Assembly: GCA_038749025.1 (NCBI GenBank)
Contig: JBCDIL010000002.1
Coordinates: forward strand, 1-64,000
Length of the DNA stretch: 64,000 nt
Origin: JBCAXA01 sp038749025
GTDB taxonomy: Bacteria; Pseudomonadota; Gammaproteobacteria; Steroidobacterales; Woeseiaceae
Direction: 5' to 3'
Each line of letters begins with the position of its first letter. Within the stretch, counting starts at the first letter, position 1. The position numbers and the translations under genes are program-made. The notes below the pieces were generated by a model. That model made no database searches and had not been told where the DNA came from. It saw only the letters and a list, made by a program, of their open reading frames with translations. This document shows, piece after piece, positions 1 to 7,915 of the stretch.

Positions 1-1014
1 GCGGAGCGTTCGCTACGCCGCGCGTTAGAGCTCAATCCAGGCCATACCGATGCACGGCTCTGGCTGGCGCTCAATCATTTCGCGAACCGTCGTTATCGGG
101 ATGGCTACAATGAGCTGGTGCAGTTGTTCAGTATCGATCCGTTGTTCAGCCCAGCGACGCACAATTTCGTTAGTGCTTCGCTCGATACCGGCAATGTTGA
201 TACAGCGATTAGTACGCTCGCCAACGTTGAGCGGCTTGACGTCGATGGGTTTGAGGTCGAGGCGCTAACGGCGATCATTGCCGCGCGCACTGGCGACGTG
301 GCCCGCGCTGTCATGCTACTGCGTCGTGCGTCCGCTGACACCGCCGTAAATCGCTCCAGTCTAGCTGCCGGCCTGGCGATGGCTGCGCTTCGTATCGGCG
401 ATACAGAGACCGCGGAGAGTACCGGTATGCCGTTCGCGCCTATACGGGCGGCGTTATTGCGAGGCGAGGATGACTCGGCGGTTACGCAGGTTGACCGTTG
501 GCGTATCAACACTGGCGAATTGTATTTCGCGCGAATGGAGTGGATTAGAACGCTAGCGGTGGCGCAGCGTGATGAAACCTTGCTCGCCTACTTCGATGAA
601 TCGTTCGGTACGCTTGAAGCCTACGAGCGCGAGCTGTTCTGGCCTTTCGAGGCGGAGGTGCCCCCTTTCTATGCGATTGCCTACGCCGCACACCGTGAAG
701 GACTGAGTGATTTCAAGGCAGAGATTCTTGAGCGCTGGCGACGGACGATCGATGTCGGTCGGGCGAACGGCGCCAACAACTTCAACTATGATCTCAGTGA
801 TGCGCGTTGGTACGCACTCGCGGGTGAAACCAGCAAGGCCATCGACTTTCTTGAGAAGGCGGGCGAACTTACCGACGGGCTACTTGGCCTCGACTTGGAT
901 CGTGACTTTCTCATTACGCTACTCGCCAACAGCGAGCGCCTGCGCCCGCTGTTAACACGCAACCGGGAGCGGATCAATCAAGAACGTGCGGCACTCGATT
1001 TAGCGCCGTTCTAG
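1..1014 (+). CDS. TPR-repeat protein, C-terminal part (5' end outside window)
   Basis: The reading frame is already open at base 1 and runs to a TAG at 1012-1014, so this is the C-terminal 337 residues of a larger protein. The first residues (LRRALELNPG, then ARLWLALNHF) form a clear tetratricopeptide helix pair. Further helical, Ala-rich repeats follow to the end. TPR arrays bind protein partners. Proteins of this kind in related bacteria are often the tail of a winged-helix regulator like the one at 21198, but the N-terminus is not visible, so this is only a guess. An internal ATG at 118 is unlikely to be the true start because TPR homology continues upstream of it. Confidence 0.75.
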   Translation, partial: AERSLRRALELNPGHTDARLWLALNHFANRRYRDGYNELVQLFSIDPLFSPATHNFVSASLDTGNVDTAISTLANVERLDVDGFEVEALTAIIAARTGDVARAVMLLRRASADTAVNRSSLAAGLAMAALRIGDTETAESTGMPFAPIRAALLRGEDDSAVTQVDRWRINTGELYFARMEWIRTLAVAQRDETLLAYFDESFGTLEAYERELFWPFEAEVPPFYAIAYAAHREGLSDFKAEILERWRRTIDVGRANGANNFNYDLSDARWYALAGETSKAIDFLEKAGELTDGLLGLDLDRDFLITLLANSERLRPLLTRNRERINQERAALDLAPF

Positions 1015-1086
1015 TGTGGTACGACCACGAAACGCGCCGGTGCCCGGTTGTCATTGCTTCGACTGAGTCTGGCAGACCCAGGGTTC

Positions 1087-1629
1087 TTAGAAGACGTCTA
1101 GGACTTTCGTTGGTTCGCCAGGCCGCCCATAGTCGATTCGGTCGTCGCGAAACTGTTCTTGTGGAATAAGCCTCACGTATTCGGCCTGACCGAAGTCGAC
1201 CGTACCGTCAGCCTGTACCTGTTGCGCTGTGCCGTAGACAATGAACAAATCGCCGACACGGATGTTCTCTCGCAGCTCTTCTAGGCTCCAACCGGGATTT
1301 GGCCAACGTGCGATAAAGCGTCCTTCGCCTCGCGGCGACGGCCAAAACTGCTGAGTACCTACGTCCATCGCCCAACTGAAGAATCGGTGGTCCATCTCTA
1401 AATGGAGTAACTCGGGATCCGTTGATTCGTCGATCGACCAAGAATCGACGACACCGGCCCATGCCAGGATCGAATCGCTGTATTGGCTGGGGCTGCTTCG
1501 CACATCGTCGGGAAAAACGTCGAATGTTGCCACGTCGAAGTAGCGTTGTTCCCATTCGGACACTGGGCGGTAATAGGTCGTGCAGCTCGCCAGGAGCGTT
1601 ACGACCGCTAGCAGAGATAACGTACGCAT
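1087..1629 (-). CDS. Slp-like small outer-membrane lipoprotein, hypothetical
   Basis: This 180-residue protein starts with a short signal peptide ending in a lipobox (LLASC, Cys at residue 16), so it should be lipidated and sorted to the outer membrane or periplasm. The body is rich in Trp, Asp and beta-prone stretches such as GDLFIVYGTA, which would fit a small beta-barrel or OB-like fold. Slp-family lipoproteins of gammaproteobacteria have similar size and layout, but the match is only suggestive. It is the last gene of a reverse-strand trio, 27 bases after the VOC gene. No catalytic motif is visible. Confidence 0.6.
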   Translation of the reverse strand: MRTLSLLAVVTLLASCTTYYRPVSEWEQRYFDVATFDVFPDDVRSSPSQYSDSILAWAGVVDSWSIDESTDPELLHLEMDHRFFSWAMDVGTQQFWPSPRGEGRFIARWPNPGWSLEELRENIRVGDLFIVYGTAQQVQADGTVDFGQAEYVRLIPQEQFRDDRIDYGRPGEPTKVLDVF

Positions 1630-1656
1630 AGTCTTCTACGACTACGAAACCGACAA

Positions 1657-2556
1657 TCAGTTCGCGACTATTTCGACTAAAGTTCCGTCCGGGTCTCGGA
1701 GCGTTACCGCTGGTCTATCGTTATAAATGCAACCGGGTTGTAAGGCGGGCTCACCGATCGCCTGTGCCGCACCGGCGTCTGCCAACGACGCAAACCCTGG
1801 ATGCCACAGCGTCCCAATCGCGATGCCGGGTGGCAGCCAGCCGTCGAGACGCGGCCGCGGCGTTGCCGCTGGCGGGTATTGGTCGACTTCGATAAAGACA
1901 TCTTTTTCGTGAATCAGTGTCGATATCGAATGCAGATCGTCGACCGGTAGATCAAAGGCGTTCGCAATCATCGTATAAACGATATCCATGCGTTCGCGGC
2001 CGACCTGAAGGCCGGCGTACTTGGCCAGCCATTGAGTCGACAGCGAGAAGTCGCTGGCTGCCATCACCAAAATAAACAGGTGGTCGATGAGCGATTTTGC
2101 GCGCGGTAAATGAAAGTCCGGCAAGTTATCGCGAATCTCGGTCAGGTAAACGATCTCGCCATCCGGCCCCCGAACCTGCATCGGAAAAATAGCCGATAAG
2201 CCTTCAATCTCTCGGGGTGGGCCAATGATCTCGAAGTCCGGCGACTCAAGCATGCGTTCATTAACGGCTAAGACATCGGTCGTGCAAAGCTCTATAGCCG
2301 CCCAGCCGTAAGTTCGGAGCGGTACGTAGTCTGGGTGGATGGGTTGCTCAATAAAGCGCAAGTAAATGCCGGTCCCTGAGGCCGGCTGCAGTGTGACCTG
2401 CCGCGCACCGGCAACCGCTGGCGCATCCCAGGCCAGCGCCTGCAACTCACTGACTAGCGATGCTTCGACAACCTCGTAGTCGAGCCAGCGCTGGTAAACG
2501 GCGCTGCTGCGGTCGATATCGGCGGCGGTCAGTGTCGCGGCCCGCAGTAAGCGCAT
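1657..2556 (-). CDS. VOC (glyoxalase/bleomycin-resistance fold) family protein
   Basis: The 299-residue product has two vicinal-oxygen-chelate-like halves, each with a beta-alpha-beta-beta-beta pattern. The first half ends in GPDGEIVYLTEIR and the second in DPDGTLVEIVAN, the usual closing strand of VOC modules. VOC proteins bind a divalent metal and act as lyases, isomerases, dioxygenases or binding proteins; the substrate here cannot be read from sequence. The start codon lies 5 bases after the stop of the upstream membrane-protein gene, with an AAGG ribosome site overlapping that stop, so the two are probably translated together. Confidence 0.75.
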   Translation of the reverse strand: MRLLRAATLTAADIDRSSAVYQRWLDYEVVEASLVSELQALAWDAPAVAGARQVTLQPASGTGIYLRFIEQPIHPDYVPLRTYGWAAIELCTTDVLAVNERMLESPDFEIIGPPREIEGLSAIFPMQVRGPDGEIVYLTEIRDNLPDFHLPRAKSLIDHLFILVMAASDFSLSTQWLAKYAGLQVGRERMDIVYTMIANAFDLPVDDLHSISTLIHEKDVFIEVDQYPPAATPRPRLDGWLPPGIAIGTLWHPGFASLADAGAAQAIGEPALQPGCIYNDRPAVTLRDPDGTLVEIVAN

Positions 2557-2561
2557 TGGCC

Positions 2562-3278
2562 TTAAAGACCGACCAGCATTGCGCCGGCGCAGGCGCCAAT
2601 CAGCGTCGCGGCGATCGCTCCAGACGCACCCGGTGGCATTTGCCAGGCGATCCGTTTGGCGCCGGCGAGGCCCAATCCCACCGCGGCTAACATCGTGGCT
2701 ACTGTCGCGAGCGAGAACACGACGGCGACAGCAACGACAGCGGCCGTGTTAAGCGTGGCGGCTGGGTACATCAGCATCGGAATCAACGCTTCGCAGGGGC
2801 CGAGGACGAAGACGACAAACAGGGCCGCGACCACCGGCGTTGTGCTACGGGGTGCATGACCGTGACTGTGCTCGCTAGCGTGGCTATGCGGGTGCGTGTG
2901 AATCGTCCCATCCGCGTGGATATGTTCGTGGCTGTGTTCCCGGCTACGTAGCCACACACGGGCGCTGTACACGAAGTAGGCGAGCGCAAAACCGAGCAAC
3001 ACCCAAGCCGCAACGTCGCCGCGGGCGCCCTCGGTGGCCTCGAGTCCGGCCAAGCCGAGTCCGAGAGCGATACCCACAACACCGATAACGATCGAGCCGA
3101 CGCAATGGCCGAGACCACAGAGCGCCGTCGTCCGCAATGTCCGTGCGATCGACCAGCTGCGTTCCCGCGCCAGTGCGACAAACGGCAAGTAGTGATCCGG
3201 CCCAACCAGCGTGTGTATGACACCAATGCTAGCGGCCGTCGCGAGCAGCAGGCCAAGTTCTGGGTTCATCCAAGTCAC
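2562..3278 (-). CDS. NiCoT/NicO-like membrane protein with His-rich loop
   Basis: This is a 238-residue polytopic membrane protein with about six hydrophobic segments. The first helix carries HTLVGPDH (residues 22-29), resembling the His/Asp signature that nickel-cobalt transporters use to bind metal. Between helices three and four is a cytoplasmic or periplasmic loop with about ten His residues (HSHEHIHADG, then HTHPHSHASEHSHGH). Such loops bind Ni, Co or Zn. Metal export or uptake is the likely role; the exact metal is not clear. It is the first gene of the reverse-strand trio and diverges from the nitrilase-like gene at 3359. Confidence 0.65.
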   Translation of the reverse strand: MTWMNPELGLLLATAASIGVIHTLVGPDHYLPFVALARERSWSIARTLRTTALCGLGHCVGSIVIGVVGIALGLGLAGLEATEGARGDVAAWVLLGFALAYFVYSARVWLRSREHSHEHIHADGTIHTHPHSHASEHSHGHAPRSTTPVVAALFVVFVLGPCEALIPMLMYPAATLNTAAVVAVAVVFSLATVATMLAAVGLGLAGAKRIAWQMPPGASGAIAATLIGACAGAMLVGL

Positions 3279-3358
3279 GCCTCAGTGTAGAAAAGACCTA
3301 TCTTTAATACAATTCACTTCGATGCACCGATATGGGGTCGGGCGAGAGGACCAGAATT

Positions 3359-4399
3359 ATGGCTGACATTCCGGCCTATCACGCGGTCGCGCTACAGACG
3401 CGCTGTGACGCTGTCAATCAACTGAGTGTCGACGACGCGCGCTCGAGCATGCTGCGCACCATCGCCCGGATCGACGGCCAAGTCGGCGCGGCGAAAGGAT
3501 TTATCGGGGCGGATACGCGCTTGGTCGTCTTGCCTGAGTATTTTCTCACCAGTTTCCCGCTCGGTGAGTCGATCGAGGCATGGTGCGCCAAGGCTGCCCT
3601 CAACGACGATGGCCCCGAGTACGCGGCGTTGGCGGCATTGGCGGAGCGCCACGATGTTTATCTTGCGGGAAACGCGTACGAAACCGACACGCACTTCCCG
3701 GGGCTGTATTTTCAGGCGAGTTTTATTTTCGCACCAACCGGCGAACGCGTGCTGAAGTACCGGCGCCTGGTGTCCCTGTTCGCACCCACGCCACACGATG
3801 TACTCGACCGTTACATTGATATCTACGGACCCGAGGCCTTATTCCCGGTCGCCGACACCGATATCGGTCGTTTAGCGGCGGTGGCTTCCGAAGAAATTCT
3901 GTACCCAGAAATCAGTCGCGCCCTCGCTTTGCGCGGCGCCGAGTTGCTAGTGCATTCGACCAGCGAAGTCGGCAGTCCGGATCTCACACCGAAAGACGTC
4001 GCCAAACGAGCGCGTGCCTATGAGAACAACGTTTACGTTGTGTCGGCGAATTCGGCGGGTATTACCGGGATCGGTATCCCGTCGCAATCCACCGATGGCA
4101 TGTCAAAAGTTCTCGACTACCAGGGTCGAGTATTGGCAAACGCCGGTTTCGGCGAAAGCATGGTGGCAGCCGCGGAGATTGATATCGCGGCGCTGCGTCG
4201 TTGGCGGCGCCGTCCCGGTATGGGCAACATGCTGAGTCGCCAACGGACCGAGCTGCTGGCACTCGCCGTCGATGAACGCAGCGTGTACCCCGCCAATTCG
4301 TTGCTGGATGGCGAAACGACCGTTATTCCTGATCGCAGCCATTTCGCGGCGACGCAGCGCGCGACGATCGCGGCATTGGCGGACAAAGGCCTGATTTAG
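3359..4399 (+). CDS. Nitrilase-superfamily (C-N hydrolase) protein with Ser in place of catalytic Cys
   Basis: The 346-residue product has the carbon-nitrogen hydrolase alpha-beta-beta-alpha fold. The catalytic Glu is E60 in VVLPEYF and the Lys is K133 in ERVLKYRRL. The nucleophile elbow reads AVASEEILYPE, where family members have ICYDxxFPE, so the usual Cys is Ser177 (TCC at 3887-3889). Active nitrilases, amidases and carbamoylases need that Cys, so this may be a non-catalytic or altered-chemistry member. I chose the ATG at 3359 because GAGAGGA precedes it at good spacing; a start at 3332 has no such site. It is convergent with the amine oxidase, 6 bases away, at the edge of the catabolic island. 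Confidence 0.85.
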   Translation: MADIPAYHAVALQTRCDAVNQLSVDDARSSMLRTIARIDGQVGAAKGFIGADTRLVVLPEYFLTSFPLGESIEAWCAKAALNDDGPEYAALAALAERHDVYLAGNAYETDTHFPGLYFQASFIFAPTGERVLKYRRLVSLFAPTPHDVLDRYIDIYGPEALFPVADTDIGRLAAVASEEILYPEISRALALRGAELLVHSTSEVGSPDLTPKDVAKRARAYENNVYVVSANSAGITGIGIPSQSTDGMSKVLDYQGRVLANAGFGESMVAAAEIDIAALRRWRRRPGMGNMLSRQRTELLALAVDERSVYPANSLLDGETTVIPDRSHFAATQRATIAALADKGLI

Positions 4400-4405
4400 C
4401 GGCCG

Positions 4406-5818
4406 TTAACTCGCGATGACCGCCTCCGCAGCGCTGGTGCCGCTAGCCACAGCGCCTTCCATGCCGGTCATCACGGGCGATGTGTAATCACCGGCGAATC
4501 GCAGACGCCCTAACGGTTGCCGAAGTGTGTTCGCGAGTGCGCTGGTTTGACCGGCTGGCCATTCGGGGTAGGCACCCGCTTGAAACGGAACATCCGTTTG
4601 CCAACTGACTCGTCGAGTGAGCTGCGCCTTGCCCGCTGAGGCAGGGCGCAACGTCAATAGCGTCTCGCGAACGCTAGCCATCAGCGCTTCCTCGGTTAGC
4701 GCGCTGCCGCGTTCGGCACCGGGCCCGTTCAGCCAAATCTTGAAGCCGACGACATCGCCGCTGCTGGCATCGATGCGCGGGAACCAGCGTTCTAAGGGGC
4801 CGTCGGTCCACAGGTGCGGCGCTAAGCCGTCCTGTTCCCAAAACGGCTCGGTCTCGATAAAGACTTGGGTAATGGATGTGTACGGCAGTCTCGCAAGGTC
4901 CGCTTGCCGTTGCTCGCCACCTGGTACGGCGAAGCGGATCTGGCTTGCCGGTCCCGGTGCGGCGGCAACGATGACGTGGCTAGCGCGATAGCGCTCGCCG
5001 GATGCGGTAGTGACCTGCAAACGGGAGTCCGATGATGCCGCGATTTCGGTCACTGGCGACTGCAGACGAACGCGGTCGCCGAGCCAGTCAGCCACGGTTT
5101 GCGGCAGAGCGTCACTGCCGTTCAGGATGACGCTAGAGCTCCGCCCTTGCTCGCGTAGGCGTTGGCCACGCCAAACGTTTAGTGCCGACACCGCGTTAAA
5201 GTCGTTGTAGTTGGCATTGACCTCAATGAGCTTAAGAACATCGGCCGGTACGTTGTGTTCCGCCAAGGCCGCGGCGATCGAAACATCGCGATCGGCCAAC
5301 GCGGCATCGTCCCAATTGTTGACCCCGTCGAGTGGGTTGGTTTTGGCGAGTAAGCTGCCGAGTATCCGCGCCGGTGATTGCTGTCGGAGCGGTTCCGGCA
5401 ACGTATTCGCTGTCGACGTTGGCCAGTCGGCCGGTGCAATCAAGGTATCGCCAATGGCGTACACTGGCGGCGGAAACCGGTGCGGAAACGGGCCGATAGC
5501 CACGTTGTGTTTAGCGGCAAGCGCCAGCAACGTCGTGTACGTGTCGCCGACTTGGATACCGCCATATTCACCTCGATCCGGCATGTCCCGCGCTGTGTAT
5601 AGCCTACCGCCAATGCGGTCGCTGGCCTCGAGCACGACGACGTTAAGCCCGGCTCGCACCAGCGTGTCGGCGGCCGCCAAACCAGCCAGGCCGGCGCCCA
5701 CGACGACGGCGTCGACGGTTGTTGATGTGGGTTTTGTTGCGCAGGCGCTTACCGCGGCGGCTATTGCGCTCGCAACGGCCGTGCGTCGAGTTAGGGTAGG
5801 GCGCATTGGGTTAGCCAT
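4406..5818 (-). CDS. Flavin amine oxidase (monoamine oxidase-like), Tat/lipoprotein-type N-terminus
   Basis: This is a FAD-dependent amine oxidase of about 470 residues. The N-terminal dinucleotide fold GAGLAGLAAADTL ends in VVVLEA, followed by the GG-motif DRIGGRL. Near the C-terminus, FAGDYTSPVMTGMEGAV is the FAD-contacting block of this family. The enzyme oxidises an amine to an imine or aldehyde, giving hydrogen peroxide. A TRR-type signal ending in SACA precedes the fold, suggesting Tat export and lipid anchoring. The open frame extends to 5974, but the extra residues lack a coding look; ATG at 5818 or 5806 are the likely starts. The aldehyde dehydrogenase at 18425 could act on such products, which is inference. 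Confidence 0.85.
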   Translation of the reverse strand: MANPMRPTLTRRTAVASAIAAAVSACATKPTSTTVDAVVVGAGLAGLAAADTLVRAGLNVVVLEASDRIGGRLYTARDMPDRGEYGGIQVGDTYTTLLALAAKHNVAIGPFPHRFPPPVYAIGDTLIAPADWPTSTANTLPEPLRQQSPARILGSLLAKTNPLDGVNNWDDAALADRDVSIAAALAEHNVPADVLKLIEVNANYNDFNAVSALNVWRGQRLREQGRSSSVILNGSDALPQTVADWLGDRVRLQSPVTEIAASSDSRLQVTTASGERYRASHVIVAAAPGPASQIRFAVPGGEQRQADLARLPYTSITQVFIETEPFWEQDGLAPHLWTDGPLERWFPRIDASSGDVVGFKIWLNGPGAERGSALTEEALMASVRETLLTLRPASAGKAQLTRRVSWQTDVPFQAGAYPEWPAGQTSALANTLRQPLGRLRFAGDYTSPVMTGMEGAVASGTSAAEAVIAS

Positions 5819-5923
5819 GATTGATTGACTCGAAAACGAAAAAGAATGAAATGCGCGTGAGGTCCACGTCGCGATGCGATTCTCGGTACGATGCGCCTCA
5901 GCAGGCGATAGCGGTGATCGACA

Positions 5924-6481
5924 GTGAACGACGACGCAGTAACACAACCCGATAAGGCAGAAGCAATTTGGCAAGCCGCATTGGCGCGGGCAACACTCTG
6001 GCCGACACTCAAAGAGATGTTGTTGCTCGTGTTCGGTGTTACGCCCTTTTTGCTGCGTCGCGTGCGGCTGGAAACGGTGCGTAAGACCGCCTTAGCCCGA
6101 TGGCTGCACACCGAATTAGCCAGGGCATCGCACGCAGACGCGATGAAGATCGCAACATTAGCTCGCGTCCATCGGGAAATGGTCGATTCAAGCTTTCGCC
6201 AAATCGTCGTCGCCAACGTGACGGTACCGGTCGCGTTGTTGGCCGTGCTAAATGAAGTGCTCGACGAAGGCCTCGTACACTTCGCTTTCGAAGTCTTCGA
6301 AACGAAAGCTAGCGTCATAGCCGTGGGCGTTACTGTGTTTGCGACGATACTAGCGACCGTCCTGTACTCATACGCCGTCACGATTAACGCGCGTGACCTG
6401 CACACGTGCGTGCAGCTCGCGCGGCCCGATGTCGGCGGTAGCGCAGAGTCGGGATCGGACTCACTAGAAGACGCCGTGTAA
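5924..6481 (+). CDS. Hypothetical membrane protein, two predicted TM segments
   Basis: This 185-residue protein starts at a GTG and has a weakly hydrophobic stretch around residues 30-46. Two stronger hydrophobic segments follow in its second half (VTVPVALLAVL and VIAVGVTVFATIL). The last 20 residues are acidic. I recognise no family. It diverges from the amine oxidase. An antisense frame of 231 codons covers the same region but has the low-complexity Ser/Thr/Ala look of an antisense shadow, so the forward frame is preferred. Confidence 0.5.
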   Translation: MNDDAVTQPDKAEAIWQAALARATLWPTLKEMLLLVFGVTPFLLRRVRLETVRKTALARWLHTELARASHADAMKIATLARVHREMVDSSFRQIVVANVTVPVALLAVLNEVLDEGLVHFAFEVFETKASVIAVGVTVFATILATVLYSYAVTINARDLHTCVQLARPDVGGSAESGSDSLEDAV

Positions 6482-6506
6482 GGCATTGCAACCTGCCTTG
6501 CGAAGG

Positions 6507-6522
6507 TTGTCCTATTGTCCTA
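6507..6522 (+). promoter_or_regulatory. Tandem 8-bp direct repeat upstream of the bicupin operon
   Basis: TTGTCCTA occurs twice back to back (6507-6514 and 6515-6522). The pair is flanked on both sides by AAGG, giving AAGGTT at 6503 and 6522. An inverted pair CAACCT (6489-6494) and AGGTTG (6504-6509) overlaps it. The repeat lies about 60 bases before the ATG at 6583. A regulator site is possible, but no known consensus is matched. Confidence 0.3.
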
Positions 6523-6582
6523 AGGTTAAGACATTCAAAGGTGCGACGTACAGCACCGTTGCCAACGGGGAGGGGTAGCCTT

Positions 6583-6855
6583 ATGGGCAAGCACGTGCAG
6601 GACGACAAACCGCCTGTCACACTGGAGGCGCAAGCCTGGTTGAAGGAAGAGGCGGCGGCACAAGAAAAGCGCTATCAAGCGATCGTCGATGAGCAAACCG
6701 CGCTCACACCTGAGCGCGAAAAATGGTACGCCGAATTTTTGCACATTGTCTCGACGAGAGGTTTCAACGTGACGGGCGACATGCGTCGCGTCATTACACA
6801 AGAAGAATTGCCCGAGAAACCCGACCGTGACGACGCCATGAAAGTCGTTTGGTAA
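6583..6855 (+). CDS. Small hypothetical protein, first gene of bicupin operon
   Basis: The 90-residue product is charged, mostly helical and has no signal peptide or membrane segment. Its N-terminal half is rich in Glu, Ala and Gln (AWLKEEAAAQEKRY) and its end is acidic before KVVW. The ATG at 6583 is chosen over a GTG at 6541 because a very strong ribosome site (GGGGAGGGG) lies 7 bases before it. The bicupin starts 9 bases after its stop, so the two are almost surely co-transcribed. It may be a small partner subunit of the bicupin; I recognise no family. Confidence 0.7.
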   Translation: MGKHVQDDKPPVTLEAQAWLKEEAAAQEKRYQAIVDEQTALTPEREKWYAEFLHIVSTRGFNVTGDMRRVITQEELPEKPDRDDAMKVVW

Positions 6856-6864
6856 GGGGGCGCC

Positions 6865-7875
6865 ATGACCAGACCGCATATCGAACCGTTCGTCGAACTC
6901 AACGACGCTTACAAACCGTTCCAATTGCCCGGCTTTGTTGGTAGCGACTACAAAGTGTTGTCACTCGACGTGGATACCGGCGCGTGCTCGCTCAAAGTCC
7001 GCTTCAACAACGGATTCACCCGACCACCGGGGCTCAGCTATTCCGACTGGGAGATGTTTGTTTTATCCGGAAGTGCGACTTACGGTGAGCAAACGCTAAA
7101 CGAGGGTCACTATTTGTTTGTGCCTGCCGGTGTCAGTACGCCGGCGTTACGGGCTGACAATGGCTTCGAAGCATTGGTGTTTTTCAACGATGCCGAGCCA
7201 CATTTCGAAGAATCTGATGCTCATCACGATCTGGCGTTGACGGCCGGTATTGTGTCTTTGAATTCCTACGAAGACGCGCCGTGGAGCTCGGGTTCCATTG
7301 TCTCCCCGTCGGTGGCGTCCGGCTGCATGATCAAACTACTGCGGTTCGACCCGTTGACCGAGGCGATGACGTTTTTGTATATGATGTCGCCCGAGTTCAT
7401 GCAGGACAACATCAGCTATCACGATTGTGCCGAAGAGAGTTATCACATCTGGGGCGACAGTTGGATGATGCAGTTCGGCGAACTCCCGACGGGTGGCTAC
7501 TTCTGGCGCCCGCCGTACATCAATCACGGATCATTCCGCTGCAAATTGGGTTGTATCGCTATCGGGCGTACCGATTCGAAGCTGCACAACTATTTCCACT
7601 TTAATCCGTGGTCGAACCCGGATGAGAACCTGCAACGCGCCGCTGCGTTTTTGTACCGACAGCGGCCGCAGTTGTTCAAGTGGGTTGCTGCCGCCGGAGG
7701 ACACAACCACCCGCACGGTCCCGTGGGTCAGGCCGATGCCGTGGCGTTACCGAGCGATTTTGAGTCGCCGAATTATCTTGATCATCCGCAAACCGCAATG
7801 TTGTCCAAGCAAGTCTTCCGTTTTCTTGATGCGGATCGTAGCGGTAATCACCATCATCACGATCACGACGACTAA
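6865..7875 (+). CDS. Bicupin-domain protein with His-rich C-terminus
   Basis: This 336-residue protein contains two cupin barrels. The first includes WEMFVLSGSATYG and GHYLFVPAGVSTPAL. The second includes EESYHIWGDSWMMQFGELP and PPYINHGSFRCKLG, where His and Glu residues could bind a metal such as Fe, Mn or Ni. The tail ends in NHHHHDHDD, an extra metal-binding strip. Cupins of this layout include aminohydrolases, dioxygenases and isomerases, and the sequence does not decide which. A strong AAGGGGG ribosome site precedes the ATG. It follows the 90-residue gene and precedes the GntR regulator, so it is probably an enzyme of the island's pathway. Confidence 0.8.
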   Translation: MTRPHIEPFVELNDAYKPFQLPGFVGSDYKVLSLDVDTGACSLKVRFNNGFTRPPGLSYSDWEMFVLSGSATYGEQTLNEGHYLFVPAGVSTPALRADNGFEALVFFNDAEPHFEESDAHHDLALTAGIVSLNSYEDAPWSSGSIVSPSVASGCMIKLLRFDPLTEAMTFLYMMSPEFMQDNISYHDCAEESYHIWGDSWMMQFGELPTGGYFWRPPYINHGSFRCKLGCIAIGRTDSKLHNYFHFNPWSNPDENLQRAAAFLYRQRPQLFKWVAAAGGHNHPHGPVGQADAVALPSDFESPNYLDHPQTAMLSKQVFRFLDADRSGNHHHHDHDD

Positions 7876-7891
7876 GCGGCGCTCACGCCGC
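7876..7891 (+). terminator. GC hairpin after the bicupin stop, no T tract
   Basis: GCGGCG and CGCCGC form a perfect 6-bp stem with loop CTCA directly after the TAA. No T run follows, so it may slow or stabilise the transcript rather than end it, lowering regulator expression relative to the bicupin. Confidence 0.3.
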
Positions 7892-7915
7892 CCGCTTGCT
7901 TAAGAGATAGCGCTT

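Noticed and set aside
1030..1080. Hairpin CTGAGTCTG/CAGACCCAG after the first gene as a terminator
   Set aside because: One mismatch, a one-base loop and no T run make it unconvincing.
5211..5828. A 205-codon forward frame antisense to the amine oxidase
   Set aside because: The reverse gene has unmistakable FAD motifs along its full length; the forward frame has none.
5791..6486. A 231-codon reverse frame over the hypothetical membrane protein gene
   Set aside because: Its residues are a Ser/Thr/Ala/Arg-rich mix typical of antisense frames, and it overlaps the start of the amine oxidase; the forward frame has clear hydrophobic helices.
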